DNA of 16,404 nt from an uncultured Pirellulaceae bacterium (GCA_934255105.1 CAKQNH010000025.1:1-16404), one strand, 5' to 3'; counted from the stretch's first letter, positions 8,501 through 16,039 are shown. The notes: generated by a model from the sequence alone, not told the origin. Numbers and translations: made by a program.

Positions 8501-9073
8501 GAAACCACGCTGGACCAATTGCTTGACAATTCTTTGACTGCGTTGCAGTCCGCTCAGGTCCGCTGCGATGCTCCGCTCTCCCGAGCAAAACGCATAGGTT
8601 TTGTCGAGCTCGCCGTCACCAGTCACTTGCAATACTTGGGCAATCGTGAACGCCGCCCCGGTGTCGGCGCGTTCGAAGCAGGCCAACAGTACGGAGTAGT
8701 GCTTGTCGCCTGGGCGGAGGTAATCGGTGACGGAACCGAGCTCTTCATCGCTCGAGCGACCGCAAGCGCCGCGAATGTAAGTGCGTTCATCGCGCTCGCG
8801 TTTCTTGGCACCAGCCGCTACGTTGTAATTCCGCACGCCGGGCTGCACTAGCAGCGTGAGCAGAGCGTCGACCAGCGTCGATTTACCCGATCCATTCTGA
8901 CCGACTAACAGGGCGGTTCGTCCATTGGGTGCTAGGCTGTAGACCTTGCCGTCGGTGCTATCGAAGGTGCCCCAGTTGGTAACTTCCAGCTTTTTCAAGC
9001 GGTAGCCGGGACGCGGGTGTCCGAGCCAATCGGCAGCGCCCGCAGCGTGAGTTTGAAGATCCAGTTTATCCAT
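5537..9073 (-). CDS. jetC: Wadjet/MksBEF SMC-like ATPase JetC (MksB)
   Basis: JetC is the motor of the JetABC loop extruder, which holds and reels in DNA using ATP. The 1178-residue protein has the SMC layout. The head begins with a Walker A GQNGSGKST at 58-66. A first coiled coil spans about 255-460. The hinge-like region at about 465-670 contains the JetC-typical LSLLVPECHYRAVSHYV, RGQRLVYVR and FVLGWDN. A second coiled coil spans about 670-960. The second half-head has signature SGGEK at 1044-1048 and Walker B VVIDE with Asp1082-Glu1083, followed by MFSKVDD. All ATPase residues I can check are intact, so the gene appears functional. Its ATG overlaps the jetB stop by 8 bp, so translation is probably coupled; the ribosome binding site (AAGAG) is weak. 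The usual next gene, the Toprim-type nuclease jetD/mksG, does not follow. Distinguishing a defence Wadjet from a housekeeping MksB is not possible from this protein alone. Confidence 0.93.
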   Translation of the reverse strand: MDKLDLQTHAAGAADWLGHPRPGYRLKKLEVTNWGTFDSTDGKVYSLAPNGRTALLVGQNGSGKSTLVDALLTLLVQPGVRNYNVAAGAKKRERDERTYIRGACGRSSDEELGSVTDYLRPGDKHYSVLLACFERADTGAAFTIAQVLQVTGDGELDKTYAFCSGERSIAADLSGLQRSQRIVKQLVQRGFQATTKYSEYLPWIVRCTHQRPKAMDVFNQTVAVKDIQSLNRFIRDHMLEPHSWRERIEGLLGHFTQLSQAHLALVKARRQIELLTPVAAAAEAFSRLAGEMEDCQHQLDAVDSYFRTHLVQWLTPRMHDHLSAIAAAGRRKQELQREIELLDETQRTLKNEIEKTGGERLRQLPLLLETQQALLAAKRRERERLQTALQTIGLPTEERTSWLDDRLSFESLPAQLEVVRQQLIEQSSQLSEQRLQQARRLTEVRTRSEDEQSQLAALSEQPGNIPSWLAEVRSAMARALQLPEAELVFACELISVAEAELAWQPAIETVLRRFALSLLVPECHYRAVSHYVENHALVDARGRGQRLVYVRIPEKIAATIADRLHPDSMVRKLVLRAAPPQIQPANGHPGARPPDELAIDLIPWLEQELRRRFDYRCCHTIEQFQRAPGLAITQNRHIKFGGQQHEKDDRPGGADSKRFVLGWDNALRMGDLRSSLHDLRELQQDILQSIQSLESESRLLSKKLAAIDTAGGVPDFDLIDTQRHQGEIDALEAERDAIEESNGAVRLLRERLDAAIERRFAAQRQRDAQVATESNLLRESDQAKHWLQRHQATLSEREKQGSLIAHRLAFAALDATLQPQLSQFKELSEFAELQTVASQTLQLRLNALHQSAEPIRADGIRAMQKFLSDSPEERTDLRADWLYLDGFLGMLDQLQQEDLPRHEHRFRERLNDNVTQELGVLHAALQCERQEILDKIETLNGSLEQLEYRAGTHMRLEPRPVADREIRDFQALLVDCLSDAFDGDTSADEARFARIERLIRRFREEERWREKVTDVRRWFDFSARELDAVSGAELSCYEDSSGQSGGEKAKLAFTILVAAIAYQFDIDPNQPDDDRLHFVVIDEMFSKVDDRYADYALQLFEKFGLQLLIVAPLDAKARVTEPYVGCYLHTVKHERSRTSDVISLTADEYERAQRQQNDALPIPQPVPALATRVPNKPR

Positions 9074-9722
9074 GGGCAGACTCTTGATTCACTTTCTCTT
9101 GATTTCCCTTGAGTAGCAATTGCTCCTTGAGCCGTTCTAGCTCTGCGACTGGCAAGCGGGCTTTGAGAATGCGACGTACTTCCCAGCTCCCCGGCGCATC
9201 TCCAAAGCGGCTGACCAACCGCAGCGACTCAAGCCGCTTGAAGGCCGCATCGAGCGATTTGTGCAGCCGCACTTCATCGCTGTCACGAGGGAAGAAGCCT
9301 TTCCAAACGTCCAGCAGCGCCGACTGGTCCACCACACAGCGGCGATTGTCCAAGTCCTCTTCTTCGAACCGCCGCAGTTCATCTCGCAGCAGGACGCATA
9401 GCAGCGTGACGTCGTAGCTCAAACGCGTCCGCCGGAACAGGCGCGGCAGCTCCTGGTATTCGTCGCGGGCTTCGTCGTCAGCCAGATGTCGCAGATAGGC
9501 CAAGCCCTCTGCTTCGTCTACTACCAACATTAAACCAATACGCGCGAAGTAATCGTACAATGCCGACTGGTAGCGCAGCGTCAGATCCCAGGAGGTGTCA
9601 TCGCTGTAGATCGGGCCCTGAAGCAACCGCACCGCAGACAGGCTCCAGTCCTTGTAGGCAGGCAGCGCATCGACGGCTCGCGGCAGCGTTGCTGATTCAG
9701 TCGGTTCAGTTGCTTGAGTCAC
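9066..9722 (-). CDS. jetB: Wadjet/MksBEF subunit JetB (DUF4194, MksE-like)
   Basis: JetB is the KITE-type winged-helix partner that bridges the kleisin JetA and the SMC JetC. The protein has 218 residues, normal for DUF4194. The diagnostic block is at 33-80: LLQGPIYSDD, LRYQSALYDYFARIGLML, then DEAEGLAYLRHL. A second block, RLSYDVTLLCVLLRDELRRFE (about 99-119), and a C-terminal EVRRILKARL (about 181-190) also match the family. Translation starts at GTG, with GGAG 8 bases upstream, and the start overlaps the jetA stop as GTGA, a sign of translational coupling. Its own stop lies 8 bp inside jetC. The C-terminal tail is Lys/Glu/Gln rich and probably disordered. Confidence 0.92.
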   Translation of the reverse strand: MTQATEPTESATLPRAVDALPAYKDWSLSAVRLLQGPIYSDDTSWDLTLRYQSALYDYFARIGLMLVVDEAEGLAYLRHLADDEARDEYQELPRLFRRTRLSYDVTLLCVLLRDELRRFEEEDLDNRRCVVDQSALLDVWKGFFPRDSDEVRLHKSLDAAFKRLESLRLVSRFGDAPGSWEVRRILKARLPVAELERLKEQLLLKGNQEKVNQESAHG

Positions 9723-11179
9723 TGTCTTATCTCCAGTTCAGTATTCGGTTCCGACGGCGGGGCGACTCCCTTGCGCACTGGCCGCCGGAATACAACTCGC
9801 GGGATGTGCAACACCCGCGGTGGTGCGCCATGCCAGTCCGCAGTTAGCGTGGTCAATTGTGTTTGGTCGATGTCGTGTCCGTCCTCGTGAGCGATCTGCA
9901 AATACCCCAGCACCTCGATCGTACCCGTTTGAATCGGGAAACGCTCTAACAATTCTTGCAGCGAGACCTCGGGCTGCGACTGCAACAGAATTGTGATGTT
10001 GCGCCGCATGCCCTGCCAATCGATGCGTTGCAAGGCCACCAATTGCTGGAGCGCTTCAGCCTGCTGGGCGGGATCGCTGTCCGCCAACTGCCAGTCGACT
10101 TCGACGAACGGTTCGGACTGCGACCAAAAGGGGCGGTCGCAGGGTAGCTGGATCTCAAGCTCCACTTCGATATCCAAACCGACATCCGGCGGTGGTCTTT
10201 CGCTGCGCTGGCTGGCCGCTAGCCGGATGTCGCGCAAAAGCTGCGCCAACTGCCGATGCTGGCGGCTGCTACGGGTGTCCAGCAAGCGTCGCAGTGTGAG
10301 GCTTAAATGCTGGGTCGTTCTAAGGATCTTCTCCGCTTCAGCCAGCAGGCTCGGGAGCATCGTCCGCAGCGCCTGCAGGGCTTCGTGGCGACCGGTCAGC
10401 GCGTCCAGTTGAGTCAGCTCGCGCACCAGTTCGACCAACTGCGCCTGCCGAGCTGGGTCGTGAACCAGCTTGAGGAATTCGGCGAAGCTACGTCCTTGGT
10501 CTCCACTTTTCAGCAGATCTTCAGCGTCCAGCGCAAACTCGATGATCTCACCGCGCGAGTCTTGCGATTGCAACAGGCGTTGCTGTACGCCGCGAGTGAT
10601 CGATTTGAAACGCTCCTCGACCCCGCGAAACTCGCTTTTCAACTGTTCCAACTGATCGGCAGCCAGGTCGAAGCGGGCGCGCAAGCTGTGGTGCTGCTGC
10701 GGATCGTCCCTGTCGCTCGCGTCGGCAATCACTTCTTGGAGCAAGCCCAAAATCGACTGCAGATGAATCTGCGTGCCAATGAAGCGATCCTGGCGCGTCG
10801 CTTTGGCGACAAAAGAAAGCACCAGCTCGGCGTCGGGAGTAAGCTGATACACCGGCTCCGTCTGCGAGGTATCGATGAAACGCTTCAACAGCCGCGCATC
10901 ACTACTGGCCCAGTGGGTCAAATAAGCGTCGCCGGTCAACCGTGGCGAGCTCGCGCCGTTGGCGGAGGTGTAGCTCTGGAGAGCTACGCCCTCCTCACGC
11001 CGCAGCTCATGGAGCGCCGCATCGAGCTCAGCCGCAAGCGCTGTGTGCGGCCAAGTAATCTGTTCCGAGCATTTAAACTGCTGATGCAAAAACGCAAGAA
11101 TCCACGGCGCATGAGGGGATCGCAGCAAGCGAATTGCTGGCGAACCGTCAAAGAACTGTTGGAGCGAGGCTAGATTCAT
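9719..11179 (-). CDS. jetA: Wadjet/MksBEF kleisin-like subunit JetA (DUF3375, MksF-like)
   Basis: JetA is the kleisin that closes the JetC dimer heads and binds JetB. From the ATG at 11179 the protein has 486 residues, the usual DUF3375 length. The frame stays open to an ATG at 11308, but those 43 extra residues lack family similarity, so I chose the internal start; its ribosome binding site is poor. Matches to DUF3375 are the N-terminal SPAIRLLRSPHAPWILAFLH (13-32), FIGTQIHLQSILGLL (133-147) and the core block EIIEFALDAEDLL followed by DQGRSFAEF (211-235). A helical kleisin-like middle (about 165-340) and a likely winged-helix C-terminus (about 380-480) complete it. It is the first gene of the jetABC operon and points away from the small receiver-like gene, so the operon promoter should lie in 11180-11415. 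Confidence 0.9.
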   Translation of the reverse strand: MNLASLQQFFDGSPAIRLLRSPHAPWILAFLHQQFKCSEQITWPHTALAAELDAALHELRREEGVALQSYTSANGASSPRLTGDAYLTHWASSDARLLKRFIDTSQTEPVYQLTPDAELVLSFVAKATRQDRFIGTQIHLQSILGLLQEVIADASDRDDPQQHHSLRARFDLAADQLEQLKSEFRGVEERFKSITRGVQQRLLQSQDSRGEIIEFALDAEDLLKSGDQGRSFAEFLKLVHDPARQAQLVELVRELTQLDALTGRHEALQALRTMLPSLLAEAEKILRTTQHLSLTLRRLLDTRSSRQHRQLAQLLRDIRLAASQRSERPPPDVGLDIEVELEIQLPCDRPFWSQSEPFVEVDWQLADSDPAQQAEALQQLVALQRIDWQGMRRNITILLQSQPEVSLQELLERFPIQTGTIEVLGYLQIAHEDGHDIDQTQLTTLTADWHGAPPRVLHIPRVVFRRPVRKGVAPPSEPNTELEIRQ

Positions 11180-11415
11180 GCGGTGCAAATTGGGCGGATA
11201 ACACCTCTGCGGTGCCTGTGTTAAAGATGTCTCTTCATTGTACTTACTCGTAGTCGGTACCACCCAATGGAATGCATTGGGGCTAGAAAAGTCAAGTCTT
11301 TCCACCATAATTGGCTGTCACTATACGGTTTTCCTGTAGCTGCTAAGTCGCGTGACCTGTGTAGCTTAGCGTGACGAGTGAGAGCCCATTTAAAAACAGA
11401 TCGGGGACGAGACAG
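11180..11415. other. Divergent intergenic region, jetA / receiver-like gene
   Basis: These 236 bp separate two divergent genes and should hold the promoters of both the jetABC operon and the small receiver-like gene. A minus-strand TACAAT around 11239-11244 resembles a -10 box but has no convincing -35 at the right distance, so I do not call it. No clear inverted repeat that would suggest an operator stands out. Confidence 0.45.
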
Positions 11416-11796
11416 ATGGCGAATAGCAGTATCGTGTTGGTGACTAAGGATCTGTTCTTTGTGCCCACGTTTCGAGCGGCCGCCGAGAAGCTGGAAGCTG
11501 CAGTGGTGGTAGCCCTATCCGTCGACTCGGACAAGCTGACGGAGCTATCTGCGGAAGAGGTTTCGGCCTGGATCATCGACCTGAGCAGCGTTTCGCTCGA
11601 GGCTATTCCCAGCTTGGTCGACAGGCTGAGCGGCCAGTTCCCAGCGGCACATAGAATTGCTTTTGGGCCACACGTCCAGGCCGCGCGTCTGGCTGCTGCC
11701 GAACATGCGGGTTGCCAACAAGTGCTGTCCCGTGGCCAAATCAGCGGCCAAATAGATCGTTTGATGGTGCAGTGGCTGAGCGCTCCAGGGGCGTGA
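11416..11796 (+). CDS. Small degenerate response-regulator receiver-like protein
   Basis: The protein has 126 residues from the ATG at 11416; a frame open from 11371 adds 15 residues without similarity. Its size and strand order fit a stand-alone CheY-like receiver. The first strand SIVLVTKDLFF carries only one acidic residue (Asp12) where receivers usually have two. The third strand AWIIDLS places Asp55 at the phospho-acceptor position. RIAFGPHVQ and GCQQVLSRGQ near the end resemble a family of short planctomycete proteins I have seen with a similar ending, and the conserved receiver Lys is not evident. It therefore looks like a pseudo-receiver or an atypical one. No output domain is present. 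It is divergent from jetA and could share its promoter region, but a link to the Jet proteins is only positional. Confidence 0.7.
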   Translation: MANSSIVLVTKDLFFVPTFRAAAEKLEAAVVVALSVDSDKLTELSAEEVSAWIIDLSSVSLEAIPSLVDRLSGQFPAAHRIAFGPHVQAARLAAAEHAGCQQVLSRGQISGQIDRLMVQWLSAPGA

Positions 11797-11801
11797 TTGA
11801 G

Positions 11802-11849
11802 CTACACCGCGGGCCACCTACACCGCGGGCCACCTACACCGCTGGCCAC
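11802..11849. repeat. Three tandem 16-bp repeats overlapping the lgt stop codon
   Basis: The unit CTACACCGCGGGCCAC occurs exactly at 11802-11817 and 11818-11833, and with one change (G to T) at 11834-11849. The third copy contains the lgt stop codon (TAG on the minus strand, 11834-11836) and codes for the last residues of Lgt. The other two copies lie in the 37-bp gap before the stop of the convergent receiver-like gene. Confidence 0.9.
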
Positions 11850-13120
11850 TGCCACGCTCGGCCGGCAGGGCGTCGATAGACCAGCACCAGCGCTAACACA
11901 GCCACGACTCCGCTGCCGACGGCGATCAGATGCGAGATCGTGAGCTGTGTACCCAACTGTCCAGCTTCATCGCTGCGAACCCATTCCAGCAGGAAACGCG
12001 ACAGCGCATACAGCACAATAGCAACCAAAAACGCCACTCCATCGCGGCTCGGCAGCGGCTGTAAATGCCACACCAACAGGCACAGCAACAGCGCGTTGAG
12101 CGATGCGTAAAGCTGCGAGGGATGGGTCGGCAGACTCTGCGTGGGGAGTTGCGATGGCAGCAGCGTGGTTCTTTGGCCATCGATGGTCACGTCGGCGCGC
12201 AGCGGAGGACTATTAGTTGACGCACTAGAATCCGCGTCGTCTCTCCACAATGTGATTTCGCCGATGTGCTGCCCCGGTTGCCACTCGCGTTGTGCTGCCA
12301 AACTGTCGGGCTGGACTTGGCCAATTGTGCCCGGAGGAATGCGCGCGTCGCTGAGCTCGATCCCCAACAACTCCCCAGACTCCAATTGCGAGTAGTACGG
12401 GCCACTACCGGCTGGAAAATGGATGGCCGGCAGATTGGCCGTACAGACGCCGCCAAAGCAGCAACCGTGTAGCAGGCAGCCAATACGACCCAGCGACAGT
12501 CCGATCAGAAAGCCCGGCGCGATTAGATCGGCGGTGGCTAAAATGGGCAAGCGTTGTCGCCGACAAAAGATTATCCCGGCCACGAGTCCACCGATAACTC
12601 CGCCGTAGATAACCAATCCACCCTCGGTCAGTTTGAAAATATCAAACAGGCGGTGCTGCCAATCCACTTGCGGATGGTCGCTCCACTTCTGCACGACGTA
12701 AAACAGGCGGGCACCCACAATTCCACCTAGCATCATCCAGAATCCGAGTCCAATGATGAGGTCCGGGACGAGGCCCAACTGGCCGCCGCGGACGATGGTG
12801 ATACCAATCCCGGCTAGCAGCCCCAGTAGAACCATGACCCCATAGCCCCGCACAGGCAGCCCAATTGGCTCGCCATTGGGGAGAGTTTGCTCGATATTGG
12901 GGAGCACGAACACGACGATAGCAGCGGCCATCAACCACACCGGCAGCGCGGCTAGTAGATCGCCGGAGATGTCGGATTGCTCTGGGCTGCGCTTGCTGCG
13001 CCAAACTGCTCCGGCTACCCACAGGATAGCCACGAGGACCCAGCCGGCCAGCAGCCAGCCAAAGCCAAACAGCGGCACGCCGAACAGTTCGTGAGGTATG
13101 AAGAACAGCGTGCTGCGCAC
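11834..13120 (-). CDS. lgt: Prolipoprotein diacylglyceryl transferase, enlarged planctomycete form
   Basis: Lgt moves diacylglycerol from phosphatidylglycerol to the lipobox Cys of prolipoproteins in the inner membrane. Family motifs are present: GYGVMVLLG (92-100), GGLVIYGGVIGG (167-178, where many Lgt have HGG), GRIGCLLHGCCFGG (211-224), HPSQLYASL (333-341) and FLLEWVRSDEAGQLG (376-390). The protein has 428 residues against about 290 in E. coli. Two additions explain this. About 85 N-terminal residues carry two extra membrane segments (about 14-38 and 56-73). An insert of roughly 100 residues lies between GRIG and HPSQLY; its GTIGQVQPDSLAA, QPGQHIGEI and VTIDGQRTTLL resemble a PDZ-like fold. 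The start is GTG with AAGGA 7 bases upstream. It lies 60 bp after glcD on the same strand and may be co-transcribed. Confidence 0.93.
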   Translation of the reverse strand: MRSTLFFIPHELFGVPLFGFGWLLAGWVLVAILWVAGAVWRSKRSPEQSDISGDLLAALPVWLMAAAIVVFVLPNIEQTLPNGEPIGLPVRGYGVMVLLGLLAGIGITIVRGGQLGLVPDLIIGLGFWMMLGGIVGARLFYVVQKWSDHPQVDWQHRLFDIFKLTEGGLVIYGGVIGGLVAGIIFCRRQRLPILATADLIAPGFLIGLSLGRIGCLLHGCCFGGVCTANLPAIHFPAGSGPYYSQLESGELLGIELSDARIPPGTIGQVQPDSLAAQREWQPGQHIGEITLWRDDADSSASTNSPPLRADVTIDGQRTTLLPSQLPTQSLPTHPSQLYASLNALLLCLLVWHLQPLPSRDGVAFLVAIVLYALSRFLLEWVRSDEAGQLGTQLTISHLIAVGSGVVAVLALVLVYRRPAGRAWQWPAV

Positions 13121-13180
13121 TGAACATTCCTTTGGTATTGATAAACTTCAATCCGTAGCGGAAGTCGCCAAGACTTTCGA

Positions 13181-14650
13181 TCACATGCGGCTGATGACAC
13201 CTTGCTGTTCCAGCGGATGCAGGCCATACATCGACAGTGCGGGAGCGTCGGCGGCGGGGAACATTTTGTCGCGATTGGCCACCTGATGCGGGTCGCAGGC
13301 AGCGCGAATGCGGCGCATGCAGGCGATGGAATCCTCGGAGAACATGCCGGCGAGAAACTGGCGTTTCTCCATCCCCACGCCGTGTTCGCCAGTGATCGAG
13401 CCCCCCAGGTCGATGCAGACCTGCACGATGCGCGCGGCTAGCTCTTCAGCCCGCTGAAGTTGTCCAGGTTCCCGCCCATCGAACATGATCAACGGATGCA
13501 AATTGCCGTCCCCAGCATGGAACACGTTGGCGACTTTGATACCCGCTTCCTGGCTGAGCTGCTCGATCCGCGTCAGGGCGAAGCCGAGTTTGCTGCGTGG
13601 CACGACGCCATCCTGCACGATAAAGTCGGGGCTAAGGCGACCGACTGCGGAGAAGACGCTCTTGCGGCCTTTCCAGATTTTAGCCCGCTCTGCAGCGTCC
13701 GCAGCTACGATGACTTGGCTGGCACCGCTGGTGCTCAACAGTTCATCCAGCAGTATTCGTTCGGCGGCAACCGCTTCGCGGCTACCATCGAGCTCCACGA
13801 TCAGCACTGCTTCGGCATCCGCCGGGTAGCTGGCACCCACCCCTGCGGTAGCTGCCTGCATGCTCAGCCGATCCATGATCTCCATAGCCGCCGGTAGCAG
13901 CCCGCTGGCAATGATCGTAGCCACCGCAGCGCCCGCGGTCTGCAAGTCGCTGTAGCCTGCCAGCACGGTGTGGAACATCTCGGGTTTGGGGAGCAGCTTG
14001 ACCGTGATTTCAACCGCAATTCCCAGCAGCCCTTCGCTACCGACCATCAAGCCCAGACAGTCGGGGCCGATCTGCTCACCCGCCAAGCTGCCTACCTCGA
14101 CGACCTGACCATCGCCTAGAACCATCTTCATTGCCAAGATATGGTTGCTGGTCATGCCGTACTTTAGGCAGTGTGCTCCGCCCGCATTAAAAGCCACATT
14201 GCCGCCAATGGTGCATACCTGCTGACTGCTCGGATCGGGCGCGTAATATAACCCCGCATGCGCTACGGCCGCCGTGAGATTCAAATTGATTACTCCGGGT
14301 TCCACCACCGCCAGGCGATTGGGGAGATCGAGCCGGACGATGCGGTTGAGCCGATTGAGGGCGATGACTATCCCGTCGGCGTGTGGAAGCGAACCTCCCG
14401 ATAGACTCGTGCCGCTGCCGCGGGCTACAAAGGGAACTTGTCTGCGATGGCACCAGCGGACGACTTGGACTACTTCGTCGATCGTCTGCGGCGTCACAAC
14501 AGCGCGTGGCAAGACGGCGAAGGCGGTCAGGCCATCGCTTTGAAACGCGGCGCGTGTGCTGGCCGTGTCTTGCCAGCGGTCGCTGGGGAGTAGCTGCCGC
14601 AATTCCTGCAAGTCGTAATTGTCGGTGGCAAGCTGATGTGGTTCGGTCAT
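13181..14650 (-). CDS. glcD: FAD-linked glycolate oxidase subunit GlcD-like
   Basis: The 489-residue protein belongs to the GlcD / D-lactate dehydrogenase group of FAD oxidases, which convert glycolate to glyoxylate or D-lactate to pyruvate. The FAD-binding PCMH domain has [12 protein letters not shown] (75-86) and a second block, [19 protein letters not shown]. The C-terminal substrate domain has HAGDGNLHP (378-386) and [10 protein letters not shown] (421-430), the family's metal/substrate signature. The last 24 residues after MFP are an unconserved tail. Partner subunits GlcE and GlcF are not in the window. The upstream aminotransferase consumes glyoxylate, which favours glycolate over lactate as substrate, though this is inference. 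The ATG start has no obvious ribosome binding site; 195 bp with repeats separates it from the aminotransferase. Confidence 0.88.
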   Translation of the reverse strand: MTEPHQLATDNYDLQELRQLLPSDRWQDTASTRAAFQSDGLTAFAVLPRAVVTPQTIDEVVQVVRWCHRRQVPFVARGSGTSLSGGSLPHADGIVIALNRLNRIVRLDLPNRLAVVEPGVINLNLTAAVAHAGLYYAPDPSSQQVCTIGGNVAFNAGGAHCLKYGMTSNHILAMKMVLGDGQVVEVGSLAGEQIGPDCLGLMVGSEGLLGIAVEITVKLLPKPEMFHTVLAGYSDLQTAGAAVATIIASGLLPAAMEIMDRLSMQAATAGVGASYPADAEAVLIVELDGSREAVAAERILLDELLSTSGASQVIVAADAAERAKIWKGRKSVFSAVGRLSPDFIVQDGVVPRSKLGFALTRIEQLSQEAGIKVANVFHAGDGNLHPLIMFDGREPGQLQRAEELAARIVQVCIDLGGSITGEHGVGMEKRQFLAGMFSEDSIACMRRIRAACDPHQVANRDKMFPAADAPALSMYGLHPLEQQGVISRM

Positions 14651-14680
14651 CGTTGAGTTTTCTAAAAATCGTGCAAATCA

Positions 14681-14752
14681 TAGCCCAGGGATGAGCTGTA
14701 GCCCAGGGGCGAGCTGTATCCCGGCGGGCGAGCAGTAGCCCGGAGGGCGGAA
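14681..14752. repeat. Degenerate 18-19 bp tandem repeats between aminotransferase and glcD
   Basis: Units beginning TAGCCCAGGG or close variants follow each other at 14681-14698, 14699-14716, 14717-14735 and from 14736. They change gradually from TAGCCCAGGGATGAGCTG to TAGCCCGGAGGGCG. A further stray copy, AGCCCGGAGGGCGACAC, is at 14802-14818. On the minus strand they lie upstream of the glcD start. Confidence 0.8.
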
Positions 14753-14760
14753 CATCTCTG

Positions 14761-14780
14761 CCGGTGGCGTGAGCCACCGG
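14761..14780. repeat. Perfect 8-bp hairpin with GTGA loop
   Basis: CCGGTGGC, GTGA, GCCACCGG form a perfect 8-bp stem with a 4-base loop; read on the plus strand the loop fits the stable GNRA tetraloop class. It sits 65 bp beyond the aminotransferase stop, in the gap before glcD. No T-run follows on either strand, so it is not a classical intrinsic terminator. It may limit read-through or stabilise an RNA end. The same GC-rich motif type is common between planctomycete genes. Confidence 0.85.
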
Positions 14781-14845
14781 ATTCTAGCCAACTGACTGGC
14801 CAGCCCGGAGGGCGACACATGAATCAGTTGAATCCCTGGCAGCGC

Positions 14846-16039
14846 TCAATCCAACTCGCTTGCCACCTTGCTGGCAGCAGCAAGTCCCGCGCCCGCTTGA
14901 ACACTTGCTCCCGCGCTGTTCGTCGAGTCGTGCATGATATCCTCGAGCGCGGCCAGGAAGAGCATCACATTCTGCTGAGTGCTACTGGAGCCCATCAGCC
15001 CGATCCGCCAAGCCTTGCCTTTGAACGGCCCAAGCCCCGCACCAATCTCTATATTGTACTCCTTCAACAGTCGCTGACGAACCCGAGCGTCGTCAACTCC
15101 AGCAGGTACGTGGACCGCGTTGAGCGTGGGGAGTGAATGCTGCGGAATGTACTTCAGCCCCATCGCTTCCAGCCCCTCCCGCAGGATGCGATAGTTGCGC
15201 TGATGGCGCGCGATGCGGGCCGTGAGCCCTTCTTCGAGCACCATCTGCAGCGATTCGCGCAGGGCGTAGGTCATGTTGATCGGTGCCGTGTGATGGTAGA
15301 CGCGATCGCTTCCCCAGTAATTGCGCAGCATGGTAATATCCAAATACCAACTGGTGACTTTTGTCTTGCGTTGGTCCACGCGCTCCAGAGCGCGCGGCGA
15401 GAATGTGACCGGCGCTAAGCCCGGAGGGGAGCTCAGGCATTTTTGTGTTCCGCTGTAGCAGGCGTCAATTTGCCAGCGGTCGACCGGAACGTCGATCCCG
15501 CCCAGACTGGTGACGGCGTCGACCAGGAGCAGTGCACCATGGTCGCGGACCATCTGCGAGATCTCCTCCATGGGCTGCAGTTCGCCGGTGCTGGTTTCGG
15601 CATGGACGATCCCGAGAACTTTGGTGCGCGGATGATCCTGGAGAGCCTGTGCTACTTGTTGCGGGTCGATCCCCTGTCCCCACTCGGCTTCAATGGTGTG
15701 CACGGTGGCACCATAGCGCTGGGCGACATCTTTCATGCGGCCACCGAAGACGCCGTTAACGCACACGATCATCTCGTCTCCCGGTTCGACCAGATTGCAC
15801 ACACAGGCTTCCATTCCCGCGCTGCCGGTTCCCGAGATGGCAAACGTCATTTCATTGTTGGTCTGAAAGACTTGCTTGAGCATCTGCCGCGTTTGATCCA
15901 TGATTTCCAGGTATTCTGGATCCAAGTGGCCCAGCGTGGGGGCTGCCATGGCGCGCAGCACGCGCATCGAGACGTCGCTAGGGCCAGGGCCCAACAGCAC
16001 GCGTTGAGTTGGATTGAGGGGACCGAAATATTGTGTCAC
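14846..16039 (-). CDS. PLP-dependent alanine/serine-glyoxylate aminotransferase family protein
   Basis: This class V fold I aminotransferase probably transfers an amino group from alanine or serine to glyoxylate, giving glycine. The chosen GTG start at 16039 gives 397 residues, with AGGA 7 bases upstream. The frame is open to another GTG at 16126 (426 residues), but that start lacks a ribosome binding site and the extra residues come from a 21-bp duplication. Motifs in the 397-residue numbering are LLGPGPSDV near the start, [11 protein letters not shown] (about 69-79) for cofactor phosphate binding, HAETSTGE (about 146-153), [11 protein letters not shown] with Asp174 contacting the PLP ring, and [13 protein letters not shown] with Lys200 as Schiff-base lysine. 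It is the first of three minus-strand genes, and GlcD downstream would supply its glyoxylate. Exact amino donor is not decidable by eye. Confidence 0.9.
   Translation of the reverse strand: MTQYFGPLNPTQRVLLGPGPSDVSMRVLRAMAAPTLGHLDPEYLEIMDQTRQMLKQVFQTNNEMTFAISGTGSAGMEACVCNLVEPGDEMIVCVNGVFGGRMKDVAQRYGATVHTIEAEWGQGIDPQQVAQALQDHPRTKVLGIVHAETSTGELQPMEEISQMVRDHGALLLVDAVTSLGGIDVPVDRWQIDACYSGTQKCLSSPPGLAPVTFSPRALERVDQRKTKVTSWYLDITMLRNYWGSDRVYHHTAPINMTYALRESLQMVLEEGLTARIARHQRNYRILREGLEAMGLKYIPQHSLPTLNAVHVPAGVDDARVRQRLLKEYNIEIGAGLGPFKGKAWRIGLMGSSSTQQNVMLFLAALEDIMHDSTNSAGASVQAGAGLAAASKVASELD

Noticed and set aside
10307..11173. 288-codon plus-strand open frame
   Set aside because: It lies antisense to jetA, whose family motifs are clear; the frame shows no domain of its own and is a composition effect.
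11180..11308. 43-residue N-terminal extension of JetA
   Set aside because: DUF3375 similarity begins at the internal ATG at 11179, and the extension reads like intergenic DNA.
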